This document shows, one piece after another, positions 8,900-16,538 of a stretch of 64,000 bases of DNA (positions within the stretch are counted from its first letter, which is position 1; every line of letters begins with the position of its first letter). The notes under the pieces are model-generated. The model made no database searches, had not been told where the DNA came from, and saw only the letters and a program-made list of their open reading frames with translations. Position numbers and translations under genes: made by a program. The stretch covers positions 2,816,001-2,880,000 of the forward strand of contig NZ_CP082333.1 of the NCBI RefSeq assembly GCF_019890935.1. Reading direction: 5' to 3'. This DNA comes from Exiguobacterium acetylicum (GTDB taxonomy: Bacteria > Bacillota > Bacilli > Exiguobacteriales > Exiguobacteriaceae).

Positions 8900-9688
8900 T
8901 TAGCGAACGCGTCCGATTTCGGAAACAGCCTTCTCCGCTGTCCGGTCGTACGCTTGAATGACTTTTTGATTGGCTTCGAACTGGCGTAGACCGGCGTTCA
9001 TCTCCGCCATCGTCTGTTCGATCTCGACGTTCCCGAGTTCGAGTACACCTTGATCGACCCGGACGTTTCCAGCGTTTAACGGATTAGCTGATCGGAACAA
9101 GCCGTTGCCTGTCCGCTCGAGCGTCTCCGGTTGATCGGTTACGACGAGACCAAGGTTACCGATCGCCTGACCGTTTCCGTCCGTGACGGCACCGTTCGCG
9201 TCAACGAGGAAATCTTCATTGACGACGTCGAGTGGTTGACCGTTCGTATCGAGGACGAGATCATTCTCCGTCGTCCGGAGTAATCCATCCTGTCCGACTG
9301 CGAACTGTCCGTTCGTCGTATAAAGCGTTTCTTCCTCTCCCGTCAACGGATCCTGGTGACGAATCGTAAAGAGGGGTGCCCCTTCAAGCGAACTAATCTG
9401 CAAGTCCGTTGCATTGCCCGTCTCCGTGATTGAACCTTGCGTGAAGTTCGGTGTCGCTGCCTGCATGAAGACACCGGTCGCAAGCTTTCCGACCGTCGCG
9501 ACTCCCCGCACACCTGTCCGTTCATTGTTTGCTGTTTGCTGGATCAGCATCTCCGGAAATGTCCGGAGTGACGCTTGATCGGCACGGAAGCCCGGCGTCC
9601 GCGCATTGGCCAAGTTGTTACTGAGCATTTCCTGTTGGCGTTGTAATGCCTGCATCGCATTCGACGCCGTGTACATTCCTCGTAGCAT
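8900..9688 (-). CDS. flhO: Flagellar hook-basal body protein FlhO (FlgF/FlgG family)
   Basis: A 262-residue flagellar rod protein paralogous to its neighbour. The N-terminal signature reads QEMLSNNLANARTPGFRAD, the family ANxxTxG motif, after MLRGMYTASNAMQALQRQ. The C-terminal helix contains GNVEIEQTMAEMNAGLRQFE. The central region shows the repeated LVLDTNGQPL / DANGAVTDGNGQ turns common in rod D1 domains. It acts at the cell envelope as part of the flagellar rod after type III export. The ATG has GAGGAGATG upstream. First gene of the flhO-flhP operon; a sigma-D-like -10 element lies about 50 bp before it. Confidence 0.88.
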   Translation of the reverse strand: MLRGMYTASNAMQALQRQQEMLSNNLANARTPGFRADQASLRTFPEMLIQQTANNERTGVRGVATVGKLATGVFMQAATPNFTQGSITETGNATDLQISSLEGAPLFTIRHQDPLTGEEETLYTTNGQFAVGQDGLLRTTENDLVLDTNGQPLDVVNEDFLVDANGAVTDGNGQAIGNLGLVVTDQPETLERTGNGLFRSANPLNAGNVRVDQGVLELGNVEIEQTMAEMNAGLRQFEANQKVIQAYDRTAEKAVSEIGRVR

Positions 9689-9734
9689 ACGTTCATCTCC
9701 TCATTGACTTCATGTTCAATTCTTTCCTCTCAGT

Positions 9735-9742
9735 ATATCGGT
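9735..9742 (-). promoter_or_regulatory. Possible sigma-D (FliA-type) -10 element for flhOP
   Basis: Minus-strand ACCGATAT differs by one base from the Bacillus sigma-D -10 consensus GCCGATAT. The upstream TAAA-like element (TAAT) sits about 2 bp closer than the usual spacing, so the match is partial. Placement about 47 bp before the flhO start and the flagellar role of the operon fit. Confidence 0.4.
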
Positions 9743-9914
9743 CGACTTGATTTGAATTATGAGCTTTTTTGAACAAAAAGGTAATATCCGTCAGAGATGA
9801 ATCAAAAGACCTATTAGAATCACGTTCTCCTTTTTTTCAATAGATTACATATTCAAAATTGACAAAAATTGTTATGCTATAGCTAACAAAAACATGATTC
9901 TCGAGGTGAAACCT

Positions 9915-12773
9915 ATGAGCTTCTTTAAAAAACGTGCCACTGAACGAACTGTGCCTGGGTCTTTAGATTTATACACACTGTCCGACGTCACTTATTTTTT
10001 GGAGAACCATCCGGATGCCGTCTATACGATGGATACAAAGGGTCACTTCATTTCCTTCAACAATAAATTCCCACTAATGCTCGGTTACGATCGGGATAGT
10101 CTTAAGCGACTCCATTTCGAAACGTTTTTAAAGCCCAATGATGTAGAGGAAGTCAACCAGTTCAAGAAACGCGTCTATTCGGGCGAAACCGTCCACTTCA
10201 CGACGACGGTTCGTCATAAAGATGGGCATTGGTTGACGTTGAACGTCACGAACATCCCGATTTACGATCAACGTGTCATCATCGGTCTTTATGGGATTGC
10301 CCGTGATGTATCACAACAACAAGAACTCCGAATCGATTACCAGCGCTTATTGATGAAAGATCGATTAACGAACGCAATCGAAGGGGTCAGTTTCGTTGAA
10401 TACTTCCCAACGTCAAAAGAAATCGTCGCATCTCCCTCTCTCGCTACACTATTACACCTTTCTAAGAAACACTTAGCGAAGATGGACACCTATGACTTTC
10501 TGGAAGAACTCCATCCAGAGGATCGAACGATTTTTCGCGAACAAAGTCTTGCGCTGCATATGGGACAAATTCCAACCTTCTCGATGCAGTTACGGATGGG
10601 GCGCAGAGGTCAATTCCAAAAGATCGTCCACTGTGAAGGTGTCGTGCAGACGGATACGATTCCAAGCTCACTCCTCTTCATTCTCAAGGATGCGACACCG
10701 CTCATCCAGCTCGAGCAAGAACGGGATCTTGCGATTGCCTCTCTTAAAAAGTTCTTCACGTCGCTGCATACGACCGCTTATGAACATCGTTACAGCGACA
10801 ATACCGTGACGTTTCATGCTGCCGGATTCCTTGAACCGTATACCGATTATCTTCGACGAATCGAACAGGATCATCAACTGTGGACAAAACTCGTCTCATC
10901 CGAAGACCTCGTCCTCATGCGGGAGGCATATCCGAAAATTCGTCAAGGAGAAGTCGTTCGACTCGTCTATCGCCTAAACTATCCCGATCGCCAGTTTTGG
11001 GTCGAAGAAACGTGTATCCCGATCATCGATACACATGGTGAAGTTCTCGGTCATTATGGTGTCTCAACTGATATCACGCGTCTAAAAGAACAACAGCATG
11101 AGATTTGGCACCTCTCAATGCATGACCCGATTACTGATTTACCCAATCATGCCTTTACGTTAGAACAGGTTCGTGAGTTGTTGACACATCGTTCCCCTTT
11201 CACTTTATTAACGGTCACGTTTAATCAACACAGTCGTCTCGCTGAGCGATTCGGTCACGAAATCGGGGAAGAATGGATCCGTCAGACGAGTGCAGCCGTG
11301 AAAAAGCTTATCAAAAAAGACGTATTCATCGGTCATCTATTTGGTGATAAATTCCTTATCATCCTAAAAGGTAAGATTGATGAAACACGGGCAATTGGAC
11401 TTGCTAATCAATTACTCGAGCTGACCCACCATCGCTTCGATGTCTTGTCATATGAACTATTTTCGAAGGTCTTCATCGGCATCACCTATTCTGCTCATCA
11501 TGATCATACGGCAGAAGAGTTGATTAAACAGACGTATACGGCACTCCGCCGTGCGAAGTCGATCTCAAAAAGTAATTTCCAGTTCTATTCATCGAAACTC
11601 GACATCACGACGTACCGTCGCTATCAACTCGAACGCGATTTGCGCCATGTCATCAAGAAAAATCAACTCTTCCTTGAGTATCAACCAAAAGTCGATAGTT
11701 GGAGTGGACGTATCGTTGGTGCGGAAGCGTTGATCCGTTGGGACCATCCGGAATGGGGTCGACTAGCTCCAAAGGATTTCTTATCTCTGTCAGAAGAAAG
11801 TGATCTCTACATTCACATCGGCGACTGGGTACTTGATCAAGCCTGTCGATTGATTCGTGATCTACTCGATGAGCAACCAGAGAATGTCGTTCCGCTATCA
11901 ATCAACTTATCACCGAAACGATTGTTCTACGGTGATTTCGCGAGCGTCGTTGAAAAACATTTAAAAAAACATGGTGTTCCTGGTCACCTCTTAGAAATTG
12001 AACTACTTGAGTCCGACGTGCTGCTTGAAGGCGGACAAGTCCTCGAGACACTCGACCGTCTCGTCGATCTCGGTGTCAAACTATCACTCGATGATTTCGG
12101 AACAGCTTATTCATCGATTTCTTACGTCCAGCGTTATCCGGTACATTGCCTGAAGATTGATCGATCGTTCGCGATCCATGCCGAACACGATCCAAAGAGC
12201 CTCTCTGTCATTAAAAGTGTCATCTATATGGCGAAGGAGTTCGGTTTGACCGTCGTTGCGGAAGGCATCGAGAACATGCAACAACTAAACCTGTATCGAG
12301 ATCTAGAATGTGACATGATCCAAGGCTACCTCTTCAGTAAACCCGTCGATATCGAAACATTTAAGCAACTGCTTGAGAACGGCACGCTCTATCCAAAAGA
12401 TACGGGCACCGCTCCACCGAAGGAGCCGATTCTTAGTCTGCATGCGAAGGTGACGATTTCGAAGCTGAATGGACAGTCAATCCAAGTCGGATCGTCTCCG
12501 ATCTTGATCAATCGTTGTACGAATCGGACGATTTCTTTCTATTCCTCGATTCGTCTACCGGTGAAGCATAAACTGGAGCTCTCCCTGCAATTGCATCACC
12601 TGACACATCCCGACATCTTCATTGAACCGACGTCGATTTCGGAACTCGATAACGGTCTCTTCTACTATGTCGCTGACTTCCAAGTCCGCGCCTTGTCTCT
12701 CATCGTCCAAGAACAGTTGAATCATTCCCATCATTCGCGCGTCGACGACTTCTTCGAACAATCGACTGTATGA
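9915..12773 (+). CDS. PAS-PAS-PAS/degenerate GGDEF/EAL c-di-GMP phosphodiesterase-like protein with extra C-terminal domain
   Basis: A 952-residue soluble signalling protein. PAS1 (about 25-140, HPDAVYTMD ... YGIARDVS), PAS2 (about 150-265) and PAS3 (about 275-395, GVSTDITRLKE) precede a GGDEF domain whose signature reads FGDKF (476-480) and whose metal-binding aspartates are also altered, so cyclase activity is unlikely. The EAL domain has E604-A-L with INLSPKR, DDFGTAYSS, KIDRSF, VVAEGIE and IQGYLFSKP, so hydrolysis of c-di-GMP to pGpG is plausible. About 110 residues follow that resemble a PilZ fold without the RxxxR motif. I chose ATG 9915 (GAGGTG 6 bases before) over the ATG at 9894. It sits between mbl and flhO, which in B. 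subtilis are neighbours, and has a close paralogue at 41771. A motility or biofilm switch is the natural inference. Confidence 0.85.
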   Translation: MSFFKKRATERTVPGSLDLYTLSDVTYFLENHPDAVYTMDTKGHFISFNNKFPLMLGYDRDSLKRLHFETFLKPNDVEEVNQFKKRVYSGETVHFTTTVRHKDGHWLTLNVTNIPIYDQRVIIGLYGIARDVSQQQELRIDYQRLLMKDRLTNAIEGVSFVEYFPTSKEIVASPSLATLLHLSKKHLAKMDTYDFLEELHPEDRTIFREQSLALHMGQIPTFSMQLRMGRRGQFQKIVHCEGVVQTDTIPSSLLFILKDATPLIQLEQERDLAIASLKKFFTSLHTTAYEHRYSDNTVTFHAAGFLEPYTDYLRRIEQDHQLWTKLVSSEDLVLMREAYPKIRQGEVVRLVYRLNYPDRQFWVEETCIPIIDTHGEVLGHYGVSTDITRLKEQQHEIWHLSMHDPITDLPNHAFTLEQVRELLTHRSPFTLLTVTFNQHSRLAERFGHEIGEEWIRQTSAAVKKLIKKDVFIGHLFGDKFLIILKGKIDETRAIGLANQLLELTHHRFDVLSYELFSKVFIGITYSAHHDHTAEELIKQTYTALRRAKSISKSNFQFYSSKLDITTYRRYQLERDLRHVIKKNQLFLEYQPKVDSWSGRIVGAEALIRWDHPEWGRLAPKDFLSLSEESDLYIHIGDWVLDQACRLIRDLLDEQPENVVPLSINLSPKRLFYGDFASVVEKHLKKHGVPGHLLEIELLESDVLLEGGQVLETLDRLVDLGVKLSLDDFGTAYSSISYVQRYPVHCLKIDRSFAIHAEHDPKSLSVIKSVIYMAKEFGLTVVAEGIENMQQLNLYRDLECDMIQGYLFSKPVDIETFKQLLENGTLYPKDTGTAPPKEPILSLHAKVTISKLNGQSIQVGSSPILINRCTNRTISFYSSIRLPVKHKLELSLQLHHLTHPDIFIEPTSISELDNGLFYYVADFQVRALSLIVQEQLNHSHHSRVDDFFEQSTV

Positions 12774-12775
12774 AA

Positions 12776-12815
12776 AAAGCTTCCATCCCCTTAATCAAAC
12801 GGGAATGGAAGCTTT
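12776..12815. terminator. Bidirectional terminator between the EAL gene and the MdtG-like gene
   Basis: Near-perfect 15-bp stem starting AAAGCTTCCAT and ending ATGGAAGCTTT, with one C/A mismatch. It is flanked by A's on the left, so on the minus strand it ends in TTTTTT. It directly follows the plus-strand stop and precedes the minus-strand stop by 3 bases. Confidence 0.85.
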
Positions 12816-12817
12816 CC

Positions 12818-14017
12818 TTAGTTATTCGGATTCTTTTTCAAGACAGCGGTCTGCGTCCGCTCGAGTACGGCATTCGTGATGACGATCAAGCCGGTGAAGA
12901 GGAATAAGGCTTCAAAACCGAAGTGACCAGCAATCTGTCCACCCGCGAGTGGTCCGAGGAAGTTCCCCATGAACTGCGCGGACTGGTTGTACCCGAAGAT
13001 ACGTCCTGACGCATTAGCTGGCGTGTTCTTCCGAAGCAGTGCCTGTACCGACGGCATCAGTGCTGCTGTCGCAAAACCGATTCCCATCCGTAAGACGATC
13101 AATTGACTTGTATCCGTGACGAATGCTTGCGGAATCAAGAAAGCGGCAAAGACAAGTAATGCAAAGAATAAGACACGCTCTGCCCCGATCTTATCGGAGA
13201 GACGACCGAGTCGTTGCGCTGCGATCAAAGCTGCGATACCAGGTGCCGAAGCGACGATCCCGGATAATAACGCCAGACGTTCTGTCCCCGGACTGAGTTC
13301 CCGGACGTAGAGCGACAGGATCGGACTGATTGATTGTGCCGCGAACTGAATCAGGAACGTCGTCAAAAAGAGACTCAAGATGAGTTCCGGATGACGGAGC
13401 GACTGGATGATTTCCTTCGCGGACGCCATTTTTTTGACTTCCATTGGGACGAATTCTTCTTTAACTAAGAAGTAGGTCACGAGGAAGGTAATGAAGAGCG
13501 GTACGCTCGTAAAGAGAAAAACGGGTCGAAGCCCAACAACGTCGGCGAGGAATCCTCCAATGAGAGGTCCTAGCAATCCACCGGCAATCCCACCGGTCGA
13601 CAAGGTGCCGAGCGCCCAGCCACTTTTCTCTTTTGGGGTTTGGGAAGCAACGAGTGTGATACCGGCTGAGATGAATCCGGATACGGCTCCCATGACAAGA
13701 CGTAGAAAGACGAGTTGATAGACGTCTTGAACAAAACTAATTAAGAACATGACAATCGACATACCAAGACTTGCGCGAAGCAACATCAACTTCCGCCCTT
13801 TTCGATCGGCGAGACGCCCCCAGATCGGTGAGACGATCGCAGCGACGAGGAAGGTTGCACCAAAGGCAATACCGGACCAGGTCGTAATATCTTGTCGGCT
13901 GTCGACACCGAGTTCTTCAATGAATAAAGGCAAAAACGGTAATACGAGGCTGAGGGCGGCAGCGGTCAAAAAACTACCGAACCAGACGACGACTAAATTT
14001 CTTTTCCACAATGGCAT
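12818..14017 (-). CDS. MFS multidrug efflux transporter, MdtG-like
   Basis: A 399-residue, 12-helix major facilitator. The N-terminus MPLWKRNLVVVWFGSFLTAA, the segment after it, LADRKGRKLMLLRASLGM (loop 2-3 motif A) and SGWALGTLSTGGIAGGLLGP (motif C of drug/proton antiporters) match the E. coli MdtG/YceE pattern closely. It should export hydrophobic drugs by proton antiport at the cytoplasmic membrane. I chose ATG 14017 because AGGAAGTG lies upstream and because a good promoter sits 52-80 bp before it; the frame stays open further upstream, but that extension would cross the promoter and has no transporter features. Regulation by the palindrome within that promoter is likely. The true drug substrate is unknown. 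Confidence 0.85.
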   Translation of the reverse strand: MPLWKRNLVVVWFGSFLTAAALSLVLPFLPLFIEELGVDSRQDITTWSGIAFGATFLVAAIVSPIWGRLADRKGRKLMLLRASLGMSIVMFLISFVQDVYQLVFLRLVMGAVSGFISAGITLVASQTPKEKSGWALGTLSTGGIAGGLLGPLIGGFLADVVGLRPVFLFTSVPLFITFLVTYFLVKEEFVPMEVKKMASAKEIIQSLRHPELILSLFLTTFLIQFAAQSISPILSLYVRELSPGTERLALLSGIVASAPGIAALIAAQRLGRLSDKIGAERVLFFALLVFAAFLIPQAFVTDTSQLIVLRMGIGFATAALMPSVQALLRKNTPANASGRIFGYNQSAQFMGNFLGPLAGGQIAGHFGFEALFLFTGLIVITNAVLERTQTAVLKKNPNN

Positions 14018-14068
14018 TGTGGCATCACTTCCTTTTATTTGACAATTCGTTTCAATGCAACAACTTTT

Positions 14069-14097
14069 AATATACACTTCACATTGTGAAATGTCTA
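14069..14097 (-). promoter_or_regulatory. Promoter with a palindromic operator filling the spacer, for the MdtG-like gene
   Basis: Minus strand: -35 TAGACA (14097-14092), exactly 17 bp, then -10 TATATT (14074-14069). The spacer is almost wholly a palindrome, CATTTCACA-A-TGTGAAGTG (14075-14093), with 8 of 9 arm positions matching. A repressor bound here would block RNA polymerase. No regulator gene adjoins the transporter. Confidence 0.7.
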
Positions 14098-14197
14098 GGG
14101 TTTGAACTGTCAAAGTGTAGAACAGGACCTTTGATGCATATAAGCAACTGCTTGACGGTCGATAGTAAGGTAATCCACACGAAGGAGTGAAATTGAA

Positions 14198-15067
14198 ATG
14201 AAACGCTTTTTGATTGGCGTAGTCTGCCTGTCGTTGCTTCAATTCGGACTACCACTCAAAAGTTCAGCTGCCGTTTCCGTCACTCGTCACACGGTCCTCT
14301 GGTCCATCCCAGAGGCCAAATCCATTTCAACGAAGATCAATCAGCTGGCAAACAGACAGATGAAACGTGTCTATCTGCATGTCGCTGTCGAGGGTGATCG
14401 TACTCTCTACCGAACATTCGTTGAAAAAGCGCATTCTGTCGGCATCGAAGTGTACTTTTTGTTCGGACAGCCGCGCTGGATCACAAACGAAGGAACGACA
14501 GCTCGACCAAACGTCGAGGATCCGTTAGCCTGGATTTCGACCTATCAGCAAGAAACGATCAGTCATCCGGACGGCATCAGCGTTGATCTCGAACCGTATG
14601 CCTTACCGGAATGGGAGACGGACCAACCACGTGTCATCGCCTCCTATGAACGGATTTTACTTGCCTTTCGCGAGAAAGCGTCTGTTGAAGGATTACCGCT
14701 GCAACTGTTCCTTCCGTTCTGGTTCCACACCGTACAGGATGAAAGCGGTCGCCCTCTCAGTGAATGGGCAATGGAGCTCGCTGATGAAGTCACGTTGATG
14801 AGTTACCGAACTGTCTATGGTGGTGGGAATGGACTTGGTGCGATTACAATGACGGACGCGCTCTATGCCGCAAGCAACAATCACACGTTATCGTATGCGA
14901 TCGAGTTCACTGAACTCTCAGAGACGCCGGATATCACGTTTTACGGTAAGACACGAACGCAGTTGAATCAGCTCGTCAATCAAACGATGGCTAGTTCACT
15001 GCCGCCAAGTGCGATCGTCTATCATGACTTTGAAGCGTACCAAGCGTTCATGCGTAGTACGCAGTGA
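14198..15067 (+). CDS. Secreted GH18-like TIM-barrel protein, function unknown
   Basis: A 289-residue exported protein. Residues 1-24 are a signal peptide (MKRFLIGVVCLSLLQFGLPL, then SSA-AV). The rest looks like one TIM barrel: alternating strands and helices with LHVAVEGD, VEVYFLFG-like strands, and a motif HPDGISVDLEPY in which D125, G126, D130 and E132 line up with the GH18 signature DGxDxDxE but the second Asp is Ser128. The glutamate could therefore act as the general acid, while the missing Asp leaves activity uncertain. Later, EVTLMSYRTVYG fits a GH18 strand with an MSY-type motif. It may act on cell-wall or chitin-like glycans, or be a non-enzymatic lectin. The start follows AAGGAG by 10 bases. 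It is divergent from the MdtG-like gene and ends before a structured repeat. Confidence 0.7.
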   Translation: MKRFLIGVVCLSLLQFGLPLKSSAAVSVTRHTVLWSIPEAKSISTKINQLANRQMKRVYLHVAVEGDRTLYRTFVEKAHSVGIEVYFLFGQPRWITNEGTTARPNVEDPLAWISTYQQETISHPDGISVDLEPYALPEWETDQPRVIASYERILLAFREKASVEGLPLQLFLPFWFHTVQDESGRPLSEWAMELADEVTLMSYRTVYGGGNGLGAITMTDALYAASNNHTLSYAIEFTELSETPDITFYGKTRTQLNQLVNQTMASSLPPSAIVYHDFEAYQAFMRSTQ

Positions 15068-15095
15068 GAACATAAAGATTCGAAGCGACGGTATA

Positions 15096-15254
15096 GAAAA
15101 AGACTTGCTATCATTGATCCGACTCCTACAGGAAAAAGCGCAAATTTTTGCGCTGTCAGAGACAGACAAGACCCGGGTTCACTGTTATATGAACAGTGAA
15201 GACTGGCTTGTGTCTCGCCTGAGGAAAGCGGGTCAAATGGAGCAAGTCTTTCTT
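15096..15254. repeat. Structured intergenic repeat element, copy 1
   Basis: A multi-branched palindromic element. The outer stem is AAGACTTGCT (15100-15109) with AGCAAGTCTT (15241-15250), then after a 4x4 internal loop TTGATCCG (15114-15121) with CGGGTCAA (15229-15236). Inner hairpins are AGCGCAAA/TTTGCGCT and TTCACTGTT/AACAGTGAA, and GAGACA...TGTCTC can close around the second. Conserved blocks shared with copy 2 at 26411 are GACTCCTACAGGAAAAAGC, CTGTCAGAGACA and CGCCTGAGGAAAGC. It lies in the space between the GH18-like gene and mbl. Similar intergenic palindromes beginning GACTCCT are, to my knowledge, scattered in other Bacillales genomes. Confidence 0.8.
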
Positions 15255-15339
15255 TTCTTCAACATCTTCATCTTCCAAAAATGAAAAGTGGTCCTTCCCA
15301 TTACTGAGAAGAACCACGTTTTAATCGATCTCGATGTTC

Positions 15340-16320
15340 TTACTTTCCGAGGTTATCGAGCATGATTCCTGTACCGCGTGCGACACATAACATCGGATCT
15401 TCTGCGATCAGAACCGGTAGACCAAGTTCTTTTGCAAGCAGTTGATCGATTCCGTCCAGCAACGCGCCCCCACCTGTTAAGATGATGCCACGATCGATGA
15501 TGTCTGCCGCAAGCTCCGGTGGTGTCTTCTCGAGCACACGCTTCGTTGCCTCGACGATCTCCATCGCTGCTTCCGCCAGCGCATCGTGCATCTCTTCCGA
15601 TGTCACCGTGATGTTGTGTGGTAAACCCGTCACGAGATTGCGTCCGCGAATATCCATCTGCTCGCTCCGTCCATCTTCTGATACAGTGGCAACCGTCGTC
15701 TTGACCGCTTGTGCCGTCCGTTCCCCGATGATCAGCTTATGTGTATCCTTGATTGAACGAATGATGTCGTGGTCGAAACGATCTCCTGCGACCTTAATCG
15801 TCTCCCCGCATACGATATCACCCATTGAAAGTACGGCAACATCCGTCGTTCCGCCACCGATATCAATGACCATGTGCCCTGCTGGCATCCAAATGTCCAT
15901 ACCGGCACCAACTGCTGCGACCTTCGGCTCGACTTCGAGGAAGACCGTCTTTGCGCCTGATTTTTCACCGGCTTGACGAATTGCCTTCGCTTCAACCGTC
16001 GTGATGCTTGCTGGTGTACAGATCAACATCCGGACTCCACCGAACATCTTACGGACTTCAATCTTATCGATGAAATGGCGAAGCATTGCTTCCGTCATTT
16101 CAAAATCAGCAATAACACCGTCTTGAAGTGGTCGAATGGCCACAATGTTCCCCGGTGTCCGCCCTACCATCAAGTGTGCTTCCGTACCTACCGCATGAAT
16201 CTTACCTGTTGCCTTGTCGATCGCGACGACCGATGGCTCATCGAGGACGATGCCTCTCCCTTTGACATGAATGACGACATTCGCCGTCCCTAAGTCGATT
16301 CCGATATCTCTTGAAAACAT
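15340..16320 (-). CDS. mbl: Rod shape-determining protein Mbl (MreB family actin homologue)
   Basis: A 326-residue bacterial actin that forms membrane-associated filaments guiding the cell-wall elongation machinery. The phosphate-1 motif IGIDLGTANVVIHVKGRGIV, the phosphate-2 motif MVIDIGGGTTDVAVLS and the adenosine motif IILTGGGALLDGID are intact, and EVRKMFGG, EPKVAAVGAG and ARGTGIMLDNL are typical. I call it Mbl rather than MreB because it follows murA and because flhO-flhP lie further on, as around B. subtilis mbl; MreB itself normally sits with mreC/mreD. Start ATG with AAAGGAG 11 bases before. In B. subtilis spoIID, spoIIQ and spoIIID lie between murA and mbl; none is present here. Confidence 0.9.
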   Translation of the reverse strand: MFSRDIGIDLGTANVVIHVKGRGIVLDEPSVVAIDKATGKIHAVGTEAHLMVGRTPGNIVAIRPLQDGVIADFEMTEAMLRHFIDKIEVRKMFGGVRMLICTPASITTVEAKAIRQAGEKSGAKTVFLEVEPKVAAVGAGMDIWMPAGHMVIDIGGGTTDVAVLSMGDIVCGETIKVAGDRFDHDIIRSIKDTHKLIIGERTAQAVKTTVATVSEDGRSEQMDIRGRNLVTGLPHNITVTSEEMHDALAEAAMEIVEATKRVLEKTPPELAADIIDRGIILTGGGALLDGIDQLLAKELGLPVLIAEDPMLCVARGTGIMLDNLGK

Positions 16321-16493
16321 CTCGTGTGCTCTCCTTTACCCACTGGCTATTCTTCCAAAATATAGAACGTCGTTTGGACGTCTAACCCATTTATGTATAC
16401 ATACCTTTCAATTCTAGCATATGCCCCTTCATGAAACGACTTTCTTTTTCCGCTTTTCGGATTTCATTGTCGTCATTTTCAAAAGACGACAAA

Positions 16494-16528
16494 AAGAGCA
16501 CCATCCCACAAAATAGGATGATGCTCTT
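16494..16528 (-). terminator. Terminator of murA
   Basis: Stem AAGAGCACCATCC/GGATGATGCTCTT, 13 bp with one mismatch, followed on the minus strand by TTTTTGTCG. It begins 10 bp beyond the murA stop and separates it from mbl, which must have its own promoter. Confidence 0.85.
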
Positions 16529-16538
16529 ATCTTAGTGC

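Noticed and set aside
14018-14242. 75-residue N-terminal extension of the MdtG-like transporter
   Set aside because: It would cross the promoter and operator and reach into the divergent gene. The shorter start matches the family.
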